From assembly GCA_913031555.1 (NCBI GenBank), contig CAJWDO010000002.1, forward strand, positions 1 through 30,550: a stretch of DNA of 30,550 bases, written 5' to 3'. Both the position numbers and the translations under genes were made by a program. Source of the stretch: an uncultured Alphaproteobacteria bacterium (lineage in GTDB: Bacteria; Pseudomonadota; Alphaproteobacteria; Puniceispirillales; Puniceispirillaceae). Below the pieces are notes generated by a model. It saw nothing but the letters and a program-made list of their open reading frames with translations. It had not been told where the DNA came from and did no database searches. This document shows, one piece after another, positions 8,257-16,607 of the stretch (positions are counted from its first letter, which is position 1; each line of letters opens with the position of its first letter).

Positions 8257-8610
8257 TTACTCGAAATCGCCGCGACAAATAAAGGTCGCCGTAGCGATGT
8301 TGCCGTCAAGCGCCAGCGTCCCGACGGTTGCAACCTCATACCCGTCGGCCTGACAGTCATCACGTGCCAGACGGCGAACCTCGATCGGAGGTGAAAGGAA
8401 GGCAGAAAATTCGGTGTCCCAGGAATAGACAAGCGACGGCGGCGCGGCTGGCTGCACCGTGTCCTCATCAGTCTGTGGTGCGGCAGTCTGGTCAGTTTCG
8501 CTATCAACGGTGGCGGTGGCTGGCAAATTCATACCAGAGGTTGCATTGCAGGCAGCCATAAAGGTGCTGATAAGGCCAATCTGAATGACCGTTATTATTC
8601 GACGTGTCAC
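8257..8610 (-). CDS. Small putative lipoprotein with two further conserved-type cysteines
   Basis: 117 residues from a GTG start preceded by GGGGGCGG. The N-terminus has two arginines, a hydrophobic stretch and FMAAC, a plausible lipobox with Cys21 as the lipidated residue (Met at -3 is not the commonest choice). A Thr/Ser/Pro/Gln-rich linker follows at about residues 25-60. The C-terminal domain has the pair DDCQADGYE and TFICRGD, likely a disulfide in the periplasm. Small alphaproteobacterial envelope proteins with a similar Cys...Gly-Tyr...Cys arrangement are familiar to me, but I know no function. It is separated from neighbours on both sides, so it is probably a single-gene unit. Confidence 0.75.
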   Translation of the reverse strand: MTRRIITVIQIGLISTFMAACNATSGMNLPATATVDSETDQTAAPQTDEDTVQPAAPPSLVYSWDTEFSAFLSPPIEVRRLARDDCQADGYEVATVGTLALDGNIATATFICRGDFE

Positions 8611-8688
8611 GTTCCGCCCCCATGTGAATAAAGCAACGCCATCAAAAAGGCAGCTACTTGATTAAGGCGACGCATACTATGGTGATTC

Positions 8689-8711
8689 ATGGCGGGACGT
8701 AAACCCGCCAT
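8689..8711. repeat. Perfect 8-bp inverted repeat (hairpin) between two minus-strand genes
   Basis: ATGGCGGG and CCCGCCAT flank a 7-base loop. It lies 55 bases downstream of the DMT transporter stop at 8766 and about 80 bases upstream of the lipoprotein start. No T-run follows the stem on the minus strand, so it is not a canonical intrinsic terminator for the transporter. On the plus strand a T-run appears only about 18 bases later. It may be an mRNA-end or operator element. Confidence 0.6.
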
Positions 8712-8765
8712 TTGACACATTTTGAGAAATTTTTTTGGCGGCGTGACGCGAAAACATCGTTGTTA

Positions 8766-9656
8766 TCAGGTGGCAATCAACACCGTGCATATGACAACAA
8801 AGACCGCACCAATCCAGGCTGCCGGGGGCGGCATTCTGCGGGTTCGCATCCAGATGAAGGGAAGGATCATCACCGGTGTGGTCGATGACAGGATCGTCAC
8901 CGTTGCGACAGTGCCGAATTCCAGGGCCGCCATCAGCATTGCCGCACCGACACCAAGCCCGAAGAGTCCATTCAGTGCGGTGAGCGCCAGAATCCTACCA
9001 CGCGGGAATATCGGTTTGCCCTGGCGGCTTGGGTCGAAGGGAAAGGTCGCCCAGAACACAATGGTGCCGACAGCCGCCCGCGCCAGAGTAACGGCGACAG
9101 GATCAACCCCGGCCGCCATCACCGGCCTTACGAACACCACACCGAACGCCTGACAGATCGCCGCCATCAACCCGAAAACGACGCCGATCCAGAGCGGTGG
9201 TGTCACATCTTCCCATTGATGAAGGAGGTCCCGCCGCTTGCCATATATAACGGCAAGAACCACGCCGCCGACCCCGAACAGAATGGCAAGGCCGGCTTGC
9301 AGGCCGATCACCTCGCCAAGATAGACCCATCCAAGCAGCGCGGCAAAAACGGCATTGCTGGCGAACAGGATATTGCTTCGCCGCGGGCCGATCCGGCGCA
9401 ACGCGGCAAACAGGAAAAAATCACCAAGAACGACACCGGCAAGTGCCGACAGGATGATCGACGAGAAGAAGATCGGTGGAATGTCGAAGGGCCGTCCTGA
9501 TATCACGAGAATTGTTCCCATGATCAGCGTCGCCGCAATCATCCTCACCCTGTTGAAATGCAGCGAGCCAAGTTCGGTCGCCGGACGATGCGAGACGAGT
9601 GCCGCCAGCGTCCAACTGAGCGCCGCACCAAGAGCAAGGAAAACCGAAACATCCAT
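8766..9656 (-). CDS. EamA/DMT-family inner-membrane transporter
   Basis: 296 residues from the ATG at 9656, with ten predicted hydrophobic segments in two EamA halves. MDVSVFLALGAALSWTLAALV starts the first helix directly. ASNAVFAALLGWVYLGEVIGL and LSSTTPVMILPFIW are the typical end-of-half motifs. The ribosome site AGGGA lies 10 bases upstream; a TTG eight codons earlier is possible. It is distinct in sequence from the EamA protein encoded at 6101-7063. It follows regA on the same strand after an 84-base gap, so it may or may not share a transcript. Substrate unknown. Confidence 0.88.
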   Translation of the reverse strand: MDVSVFLALGAALSWTLAALVSHRPATELGSLHFNRVRMIAATLIMGTILVISGRPFDIPPIFFSSIILSALAGVVLGDFFLFAALRRIGPRRSNILFASNAVFAALLGWVYLGEVIGLQAGLAILFGVGGVVLAVIYGKRRDLLHQWEDVTPPLWIGVVFGLMAAICQAFGVVFVRPVMAAGVDPVAVTLARAAVGTIVFWATFPFDPSRQGKPIFPRGRILALTALNGLFGLGVGAAMLMAALEFGTVATVTILSSTTPVMILPFIWMRTRRMPPPAAWIGAVFVVICTVLIAT

Positions 9657-9740
9657 GGTCGGACAATCCCTGTCGATCAATGACCTTGGGTCACGAAAAA
9701 CCCTTATTCGCGCCAGTCAGGGAAATGTGGAGTGATACTG

Positions 9741-10271
9741 TCAGCCGCGTGGGGCGTGCTTGCTGAGGATACGTTGCAATGTCCGGCGATGCATGCGCAG
9801 ACGGCGAGCCGTCTCGGATACGTTGCGGCCACATTGCTCATAGACACGCTGGATATGTTCCCAACGCACCCGGTCTGCGCTCATCGGGTCCTGCGGTGGC
9901 GGCGGCATGCCATCACCGGTATGGCGCAATGCCGCGGCAAGGCTGTCAGGGTCGGCAGGCTTTGGAAGATAGTCGAGGGCGCCAGCCTTTACGGCCGCCA
10001 CAGCGGTCGCAATATTGCCGAAACCTGTCAGCATGACTATCCGGCATTCCGCGCGCTTAGCGCGCAACTCGGACACAAGACTGAGGCCTGTACCATCTTC
10101 CAGCTTCATGTCGAGAACGGCATATGCCGGCGGTGTCTTGCGGACGATGTCTATGCCCTCCGCGACGGACCCGGCATCCATCACCTCGAAACCACGTGCT
10201 TCCATGGCGCGTCGCAGGCGGGTGCGAAGAGGCGCATCATCATCAAGGATCAACAGCGAATTGTCGGACAA
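9741..10271 (-). CDS. regA: RegA/ActR/PrrA-family response regulator
   Basis: 176 residues, typical for the family (about 180). The receiver domain (1-115) has the acidic pair Asp11/Asp12, phospho-acceptor Asp54 in AVLDMKL, Thr82 and Lys104 in YLPKP. A proline-rich hinge (PPPP, 123-126) leads to a FIS-type helix-turn-helix, NVSETARRLRMHRRTLQRIL (150-169); the HRRTLQRIL end is a hallmark of ActR/RegA. The protein is a DNA-binding regulator phosphorylated by RegB and controls genes for respiration, carbon and nitrogen metabolism in response to redox state. It starts 25 bases after the regB stop and is surely co-transcribed. No senC/sco gene lies between them, unlike in Rhodobacter. Confidence 0.95.
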   Translation of the reverse strand: MSDNSLLILDDDAPLRTRLRRAMEARGFEVMDAGSVAEGIDIVRKTPPAYAVLDMKLEDGTGLSLVSELRAKRAECRIVMLTGFGNIATAVAAVKAGALDYLPKPADPDSLAAALRHTGDGMPPPPQDPMSADRVRWEHIQRVYEQCGRNVSETARRLRMHRRTLQRILSKHAPRG

Positions 10272-10296
10272 CGGACTCTCTCACTATATGGGTTCG

Positions 10297-11649
10297 CTAA
10301 ACACGAAATTGGTCTGACACCACCGATCCAAGCGGCAAGTGAACCGTCACTTCACCACCACCGGCTGTCGCATTCCCGTATAATATTGAGCCACCAAGGG
10401 ACTCAATCAAGGTGCTGGCGATAAAAATACCCAATCCCCGGTGCGCGCCATCTCCACGCCGCGAGGTATTCCAGGGGGCACCGACCCGCGCCAGCACACC
10501 GGCCTGAAAGCCCGGACCATCATCGTTTATCGTGACAGTTACATCCTGAACTGTGCAGCGGATCATAACGCTGACCTTTGTTCTGGCGAAGTCACGCGCA
10601 TTGCTGAGCAGATCTTCAAGCGCGTGCATCAATTCTGGTCCGCGGCTGACCAGTGGCATTGGGACCGCCGATCTTTCATCGAAATCAATGCTGAAGAATG
10701 CGGCACCTTCCTCAAGACGATTATCGAGGATTTCCTCAATCAGTCCCGAGAGCGGCAACGGTGTGTCAAGTTCAAGTGATTCCGCCGACTGATAGTCATC
10801 AAGCTCACCAAGGATGACGCGGCACCGCTCGATCTCGGCACGGAGCAGCATCACGTCCTCATAGCGGGGGTCATCACTGGCGATTTCTCGCGCCAGTTCA
10901 TGACCAATCACCGTAATCGTATTCAACGGCGAGCCCAGTCGGTGCGCGGCTGCCGTCGCCAGCGTGCCAAGCGCCGCTGCCTGTTGCTCTGCGGCCAGAG
11001 CAAGGCGCGCCTCTGAAAGCGCCTCATCGAGGCGCCGCGCACGCGATGCCACCCACCATGTATATATTCCGATGAAAGTTGCTGACAGCACCAGCGCCAT
11101 CCACAGGCCTACAAGATAGAGATCGGGGTTTGCCGCGCGCAGATCATCGACTGGCAACGGATGGTTGAAAAATACCAGAAGGGTGACGCAGATAGCCACC
11201 AGCCCGATCAACTTCAGTGTTTCGCGGCGGCGAAGCAATGTTGCCGACACCACGACCGGCGACAACAGAAGCACGGCGAAGGGGTTCAGCAACCCACCAG
11301 TGAAATAAAGCAACGCCGACAATTGGATAACATCCAGTATCAGCGCCAGAAAGCTCTGGTCACGGCCCTTTTTGAGGATCATCGTGCGGCGCGTCTGCCA
11401 GACATTCATCGCCACCGAAAGGCCAATCACGAACAGCGACGGCCCGATCGGAATCTGGATTTCCAGAACAAGAAAGGTAAAGAGAAGGGCGAAAAGCTGA
11501 CCGGCAAGCGCCAGCCAGCGGATGTTCAGGATGAGACGGGCATCTGTCGTACCCGGCGGACTGCCACGCCGCTCACGCGGTTGCAGAAATCTGCGCAGCA
11601 CCGACGAGTCCGACCATTTGCGTTCGGTCAATTTTGGCTCCGTGGCCAT
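10297..11649 (-). CDS. regB: RegB/ActS/PrrB-family redox-sensing histidine kinase
   Basis: 450-residue membrane kinase with about six N-terminal hydrophobic segments (residues 40-200). The quinone-sensing heptapeptide GGxxNPF of RegB is present as GGLLNPF at 118-124. The H-box AAAHRLGSPLNTI puts the phosphorylated histidine at 236. Cys276 in EIERCRVIL corresponds in position to the redox-active cysteine of RegB. The HATPase end shows the N-box (LEDLLSNARDFA), NDDGPGF and GLGIFIASTLIESLGG. It phosphorylates RegA encoded next to it. The ATG follows CAGGG and lies 10 bases after the gyrB stop, so transcription from the gyrB side is likely. Confidence 0.95.
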   Translation of the reverse strand: MATEPKLTERKWSDSSVLRRFLQPRERRGSPPGTTDARLILNIRWLALAGQLFALLFTFLVLEIQIPIGPSLFVIGLSVAMNVWQTRRTMILKKGRDQSFLALILDVIQLSALLYFTGGLLNPFAVLLLSPVVVSATLLRRRETLKLIGLVAICVTLLVFFNHPLPVDDLRAANPDLYLVGLWMALVLSATFIGIYTWWVASRARRLDEALSEARLALAAEQQAAALGTLATAAAHRLGSPLNTITVIGHELAREIASDDPRYEDVMLLRAEIERCRVILGELDDYQSAESLELDTPLPLSGLIEEILDNRLEEGAAFFSIDFDERSAVPMPLVSRGPELMHALEDLLSNARDFARTKVSVMIRCTVQDVTVTINDDGPGFQAGVLARVGAPWNTSRRGDGAHRGLGIFIASTLIESLGGSILYGNATAGGGEVTVHLPLGSVVSDQFRV

Positions 11650-11659
11650 CTACCCTGCT

Positions 11660-14107
11660 TCAAACATCAAGATTGGCAACCCTCAGGGCATTTTGCTGGA
11701 TGAATTCCCGGCGCTGATCAACGGCCTCGCCCATCAAGGTGGAAAACGCATTGTCGGCCTCGTCCTCCTGCTCGATTGACACCTGAAGAAACGTTCGCTG
11801 CGACGGATCAAGCGTGGTTTCCCACAGCTGTTCGGGGTTCATCTCGCCAAGTCCCTTGTAACGCGAAATCTGGGCACCTTTTCGGCCGGTCTGGAAAATC
11901 GCCTGCGAAAGCCCAAGCGGGCCTGTGACGGTTGAATCGTTCGCGCCAAGCCGCAACGTCGCCGGATGGACATAGAGTTCCTGAAGATGGGCTGCCATGG
12001 CGTCAAGCTCGGCCACTTCCAGCGCCATCAGCAGACGCCTGTCAATCACGTACCGCTCGGTGATACCGCGAAGTTGCCGGCTGACAATGATGGCCGGACC
12101 ATTTGCGGTGTCTTCCACACCGGCCTGCCAGCCCTTTTCCAGCTCCGCCGCTTGCCCCTCAAGCCGCCGCGCCAGATACGCCGCCCCCTCTTCATTGCCA
12201 AGCATGCCGACGTTCAGCAAACCGGCAATAGCAGCCTGCTCAATCACATCGCGGCTGCCGAGCCGCCTGCCAAGCTGTTCGATCAGCCTGCCGGCAGTGG
12301 TGGCGCGCGCCGCACTTTCATGCAGATCGGCGCCGGCAAGCTGTGCGCCATCCTGCAATGTCATCACGGCGTCCTTCAGCCCGGCCTCCATAAGATAGGT
12401 GTCAAGCTCGCGCTGGTCCTTCAGATAGACCTCAGACTGGCCACGTTTGGCGCGGAACAGGGGTGGCTGGGCAATGTAAAGAAAGCCGGCCTCGATCAAC
12501 GGGCGCATATGCCGGAAGAAGAATGTCAGCAGCAGGGTCCGGATATGGCTGCCATCAACATCAGCATCGGTCATGATGACGATCTTGTGATAGCGCGCCT
12601 TCTCGATGTCCATTTCATCATTGCCAACGCCACCACCGATGGCGGTGATCAGCGTGCCGATTTCGGCCGATGAAAGCATCTTGTCAGCCCGCGCCCGCTC
12701 GACATTCAGAATCTTGCCGCGAAGCGGCAGAATCGCCTGGTTGGCGCGATCACGTCCCTGTTTTGCCGAACCACCGGCCGAATCACCCTCAACAAGGAAA
12801 ATTTCCGACTTCGACGGATCGCGCTCCTGACAATCGGCCAGCTTACCGGGGAGGCTGGCGATTTCCATCACACCCTTGCGCCGGGTCAGGTCACGGGCCT
12901 TGCGTGCGGCCTCGCGAGCTGCTGCCGCCTCGAACGCCTTCGAGATGATCTTGCGGGCATCCGCCGGATGCTCTTCAAACCACTGGTTAAGACAGCTTGC
13001 CACCGCTGAATCCACCACAGGCTTCACCTCGGAGGAGACAAGCTTGTCCTTGGTCTGGGACGAGAATTTCGGGTCCGGAACCTTTACCGAGACAATGGCG
13101 GTCAGCCCTTCGCGCGAGTCCTCGCCGGTCAGCGCCACTTTTTCGCGCTTGGCGATCCCGGATGATTGCGCATAGCTGTTCACGACGCGGGTCATCGCGG
13201 CACGGAAACCGGCAAGATGCGTTCCGCCATCGCGCTGCGGAATGTTGTTGGTGAAACACAGAGTGTTTTCGTGAAAGGAGTCGGTCCAGGCCAAGGCCAG
13301 CTCGACAGTGATGTCATCGCGCGTTGTCGTCAGCGTCACCGTTTCATGAAGCGATGTGCGGGACCGGTTCAGCCATTCGACAAAGGCCGTCAGCCCGCCA
13401 TCGAAGAAAAACTCGGAAATCACCGGCGCGGCGGCGCGATTGTCGGTCAGCTGGATCCGCACACCCGAATTCAGGAAGGCCAGCTCACGAAGCCGATGTT
13501 CGAGAGTCGCGAAATCGAACTGAATGGCGGAGAAGGTTTCCAGTGACGGCATGAAGGTGACATGCGTTCCTGTCAGACCGTTCGCCTCACCGGTATCGGC
13601 CAGCGGGCCTTCAGCGTCACCATGGCGAAAGCGGACCTTGTGCTGGCGGTTATCACGATAGATCGTCAACTCCAGCCATTCCGACAGTGCGTTCACCACC
13701 GACACACCAACACCATGCAGTCCGCCGGATACCTTGTAGGAATTATTGTCGAACTTACCGCCGGCATGAAGCTGCGTCATGATCACCTCGGCCGCCGACA
13801 CACCCTCCTCGGTGTGGATCTCGACCGGAATGCCGCGCCCGTTGTCGGTGACCGTCACCGACCCGTCGCCATTCAGGATCACCTCGACAAGGTCGCAATG
13901 TCCGGCCAGCGCCTCGTCAATGGCGTTGTCGACAACCTCATAGACCATATGGTGCAGGCCGGACCCGTCATCGGTGTCGCCGATATACATCCCCGGACGC
14001 TTGCGAACGGCGTCAAGGCCTTTCAGGACCTTGATTGAATCAGCGCCGTAATCAACCGCGGCTTCAGCGGTTTCAGGGACCTCATCGGGCTTGTCATTGT
14101 CGGTCAC
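11660..14107 (-). CDS. gyrB: DNA gyrase subunit B
   Basis: 815 residues, the usual alphaproteobacterial length. It is the ATPase subunit of the A2B2 type II topoisomerase that adds negative supercoils. The GHKL ATPase domain shows GLDAVRKRPGMYIGDTDDG, the catalytic EVVDNAIDEALAG and GLHGVGVSVVNAL. The Toprim domain shows EGDSAGGSAKQGRDR, PLRGKILNVE and the metal-binding DADVDGSHI. The C-terminus has SRYKGLGEMNPEQLWETT. The start is a GTG at 14107 with the strong site GGAGGAA 6 bases upstream, just before the recF stop; recF and gyrB are 3 bases apart. This suggests translational coupling. Confidence 0.98.
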   Translation of the reverse strand: MTDNDKPDEVPETAEAAVDYGADSIKVLKGLDAVRKRPGMYIGDTDDGSGLHHMVYEVVDNAIDEALAGHCDLVEVILNGDGSVTVTDNGRGIPVEIHTEEGVSAAEVIMTQLHAGGKFDNNSYKVSGGLHGVGVSVVNALSEWLELTIYRDNRQHKVRFRHGDAEGPLADTGEANGLTGTHVTFMPSLETFSAIQFDFATLEHRLRELAFLNSGVRIQLTDNRAAAPVISEFFFDGGLTAFVEWLNRSRTSLHETVTLTTTRDDITVELALAWTDSFHENTLCFTNNIPQRDGGTHLAGFRAAMTRVVNSYAQSSGIAKREKVALTGEDSREGLTAIVSVKVPDPKFSSQTKDKLVSSEVKPVVDSAVASCLNQWFEEHPADARKIISKAFEAAAAREAARKARDLTRRKGVMEIASLPGKLADCQERDPSKSEIFLVEGDSAGGSAKQGRDRANQAILPLRGKILNVERARADKMLSSAEIGTLITAIGGGVGNDEMDIEKARYHKIVIMTDADVDGSHIRTLLLTFFFRHMRPLIEAGFLYIAQPPLFRAKRGQSEVYLKDQRELDTYLMEAGLKDAVMTLQDGAQLAGADLHESAARATTAGRLIEQLGRRLGSRDVIEQAAIAGLLNVGMLGNEEGAAYLARRLEGQAAELEKGWQAGVEDTANGPAIIVSRQLRGITERYVIDRRLLMALEVAELDAMAAHLQELYVHPATLRLGANDSTVTGPLGLSQAIFQTGRKGAQISRYKGLGEMNPEQLWETTLDPSQRTFLQVSIEQEDEADNAFSTLMGEAVDQRREFIQQNALRVANLDV

Positions 14108-14110
14108 AGC

Positions 14111-15265
14111 TCATTCCTCCGACTGCGTTATGCTGGCCATGCCCTCATCTGCCGATATCGACAGCGACTGGGCTTCAAGGCCTTCAAAATCATCATGGTC
14201 CGTGCCGCTGAACCAGGCCTGCGCGCCAATCGCGCCAACAGCCTCGAACAGCGCGGCGCGACGCGCCACATCAAGATGCGCCACAACATCATCAAGCAAC
14301 AGCAGGGGCGGGCGCCCAAGACGCCGCGCCTGCAGGCGCGCATGCGCCAGCACCACGGCAATCAGCAACGCCTTCTGCTGGCCGGTCGAGGCGAGATGGG
14401 CCGGTGCATCGGTATGGCTGTTGACAGCATTCATGTCACTGGCATGCGGCCCGGCAAGCCCGGTGTCACCTGCCATCCGGCGGTCACGCGCCACCGAGAT
14501 GAACTTGTCCTCGGCCTGCAATGCCGACCCTTCGGCAAGCCATGTCTCGACTGTGCCATCAAGTGCCAGCCTGACCCCGGGAAAATCGAACCACCCTGCC
14601 GCCGCCTCAGCGTTCAGATCAGCGATCAATGCCTGGCGCGCCGCGGTAACGGCAATGGCCGATTCGGCGAGACTGGCCTCGATAGCGCCGAACCAGGTCT
14701 CGTCCACGCGACCCTCGGCAAGAAGCGTGGCACGTTCTCGAAGCAGCTTCTCATAGCGGTTTGTGCGCCCAATATGCGCCGCATCAAAGGCAATCACCAG
14801 ACGGTCAAGGAAGCGCCGGCGCGCCCCGGGACTGTCAATGAAAATGCCGTCCATGCGCGGGGTCAGCCACGAGACAGAGAGCAGCCTGCCAATCTCGGTC
14901 TGTGGCACCGTCACACCATCGCGCCGCATGATCCGGCGGCCGGTGTCACTGTCCGCCGGAACGCCGGTGCCGATCCGCACCATTTCCCCGGCTGTGGCCA
15001 GATCGGCCGACACCCCCCATTGCTCGCCGTCACTTCCCTGGCGCGGCAAATGCTCGGTACGGGCGCGGCGCAGCCCACGACCCGGCGTCAGCAGCGATAT
15101 CGCCTCCATGAGGTTGGTCTTGCCAGCGCCATTTTCACCAAGAAGCAGCACGTTCGCCGCGTCGACCACAACCCGGCAGTCGGCGTAATTGCGGAAGTCC
15201 CGAAGTGACAGTGATGTCAGCTGTGCCTCGGCCTGCCGGCCCGGCGCCACCTGCTGTTTTTCCAT
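14111..15265 (-). CDS. recF: DNA replication and repair protein RecF
   Basis: 384 residues from the ATG at 15265. RecF is an SMC-like ATPase that helps load RecA at gaps with RecO and RecR. Walker A is GENGAGKT in the first 55 residues, just after the family start SLSLRDFRNYADC. The ABC-type signature is ASTGQQKALLIAVVLAHA and Walker B with its D-loop is LLLLDDVVAHLD. A TTG four codons upstream (15277), with GAGCGG before it, is an alternative start, and neither has a perfect ribosome site. The dnaN stop lies 7 bases before the TTG and 19 before the ATG, so the gene belongs to the dnaN-recF-gyrB operon. Confidence 0.96.
   Translation of the reverse strand: MEKQQVAPGRQAEAQLTSLSLRDFRNYADCRVVVDAANVLLLGENGAGKTNLMEAISLLTPGRGLRRARTEHLPRQGSDGEQWGVSADLATAGEMVRIGTGVPADSDTGRRIMRRDGVTVPQTEIGRLLSVSWLTPRMDGIFIDSPGARRRFLDRLVIAFDAAHIGRTNRYEKLLRERATLLAEGRVDETWFGAIEASLAESAIAVTAARQALIADLNAEAAAGWFDFPGVRLALDGTVETWLAEGSALQAEDKFISVARDRRMAGDTGLAGPHASDMNAVNSHTDAPAHLASTGQQKALLIAVVLAHARLQARRLGRPPLLLLDDVVAHLDVARRAALFEAVGAIGAQAWFSGTDHDDFEGLEAQSLSISADEGMASITQSEE
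14114..14120 (-). promoter_or_regulatory. Strong ribosome binding site for gyrB
   Basis: GGAGGAA on the minus strand, immediately before the recF stop codon and 6 bases before the gyrB GTG. It fixes the gyrB start. Confidence 0.8.
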
Positions 15266-15284
15266 CAGGACTGTCAAGAACCGC

Positions 15285-16388
15285 TCACACCCGCATCGGC
15301 ATCAAAACGAACAGCGTCGCCTCGTCGCCAGGCGCACGCACAAGGCTTGGCGACCCCTGGTCGGCAAGCGCGAATTCGATGGTGTCGCTTTCCACCTGCG
15401 ACGCGATATCGAGCAGATAGCGGGCATTGAAGCCAATCTCCATTTCGGCGCCATCATAGCTGACTTCGATATCCTCATCGGCGCTGGACGCGTCGGTGCT
15501 GCTTGCCGAAAGGGTCAGCATGCCGGGCTGCAGCCGCATCTTGATCGAGCGTGATTTTTCGGACGAGATCGTCGATACACGATCAACCGCGGCCGAGAAA
15601 CTCGCCGCGTCAACCTGCATGATGCGGTCATTGCCGCGCGGGATCACCCGTGTGTAGTCGGGGAAGGTTCCATCAATGAGCTTGGTCCGAAGCTTCACTG
15701 TCGCAATGCCGAATTCGGCGCGGGTGTCGGACAGCGCTACCCCGACCTCGCCCTCAAAATCATCCAGAAGCTTGCGAAGTTCGGTCACCGCCTTACGCGG
15801 CACGATGATCGACGGCATGCCGGCTGCCCCGGCTGGCAGCCCCTGACGCGTCATCGCCAGCCTGTGACCATCGGTGGCGACGGCGCACAGATCACCCTGT
15901 TCCGATTTATGAAGATAGATCCCGTTCAGGTAATATCTTGTCTCTTCAGTCGAGATCGCGAAGCGGGTTGCGTCGATCATGTCGCGCATGTCGGCGGCGG
16001 TAAGCATGAACGCGTCCGGCATCTCGCCAACACTGATCGCCGGGAAATCCTCCACCGGCAGCGTCGGCAGGCGGAAATTCGATCTGCCGGCACTGATCAT
16101 CGCATGCCCAGCGGCAACAGTGATTTCAACCTCGGCACCCTCGGGGAGCTTGCGAACAATGTCATAGAGAAGATGCGCCGAGACGGTGGTGGTCCCGACC
16201 GTCGCCACCGCGCATTCGACCTGCGTGGCAATGTCCATATCCATGTCGGTTGCCGTCATCGACAGGTTGCCATCCGCCGCCTGCAGGACGACGTTGGCAA
16301 GGATCGGGATTGTGTTGCGTCGTTCAACAACGGATTGCACCTGCCCGAGCGGCCGCAGAAGGCTGATGCGATCAATGGTGAATTTCAT
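15285..16388 (-). CDS. dnaN: DNA polymerase III beta sliding clamp
   Basis: 367 residues, the typical clamp length. It forms the dimeric ring that tethers Pol III and repair enzymes to DNA. Visible motifs include MKFTIDRISLLRPLGQVQ at the start, RRNTIPILANV, VEDFPAI, ETRYYLNGIYLH, ATDGHRLA, the DGTFPDY region, and the closing FVLMPMRV. The ATG at 16388 is chosen because GAGG lies 6 bases upstream and it matches the universal clamp N-terminus; the frame is open further but those residues are not clamp-like. It follows dnaA after 219 bases, which may hold its own promoter and a hairpin. Confidence 0.97.
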   Translation of the reverse strand: MKFTIDRISLLRPLGQVQSVVERRNTIPILANVVLQAADGNLSMTATDMDMDIATQVECAVATVGTTTVSAHLLYDIVRKLPEGAEVEITVAAGHAMISAGRSNFRLPTLPVEDFPAISVGEMPDAFMLTAADMRDMIDATRFAISTEETRYYLNGIYLHKSEQGDLCAVATDGHRLAMTRQGLPAGAAGMPSIIVPRKAVTELRKLLDDFEGEVGVALSDTRAEFGIATVKLRTKLIDGTFPDYTRVIPRGNDRIMQVDAASFSAAVDRVSTISSEKSRSIKMRLQPGMLTLSASSTDASSADEDIEVSYDGAEMEIGFNARYLLDIASQVESDTIEFALADQGSPSLVRAPGDEATLFVLMPMRV

Positions 16389-16540
16389 GGGCTGCCTCTT
16401 CTCTGTTGACCGTATTCTGCAGGATTTGCCATCTGTTGCCGTGGTCAGCAAGGCCCCCGGCAACGGCACGCGACCCGCGAAATGCGATTGACCACAAAAT
16501 ATAGCATGACAAATTCAAACAAGCACCAAAATATTGACAT

Positions 16541-16563
16541 TGGCACTGGTTTGGCCAGTGCCA
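16541..16563. repeat. Perfect 9-bp inverted repeat between dnaA and dnaN
   Basis: TGGCACTGG and CCAGTGCCA flank a 5-base loop, 45 bases after the dnaA stop. On the minus strand the stem is followed by an AT-rich stretch (ATGTCAATATTTTGG) but not a clean T-run. It could be a weak terminator or attenuator for dnaA or an operator before dnaN. The remaining 150 bases to dnaN are AT-rich at first, and I see no convincing promoter. Confidence 0.6.
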
Positions 16564-16607
16564 GACAGCGAATGGCAAACGCTTGAAAAGAGGCGGGGAA
16601 TCAGGGC

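Noticed and set aside
14195..15208. Long open frame (337 codons) on the plus strand across recF
   Set aside because: It is antisense to a clear RecF with all motifs. The high-GC codon pattern makes long antisense frames common here, and the translated product resembles no family.
16389..16469. N-terminal extension of dnaN to an upstream start
   Set aside because: The extra 27 residues are not clamp-like, and the ATG at 16388 has the ribosome site and the universal N-terminus.
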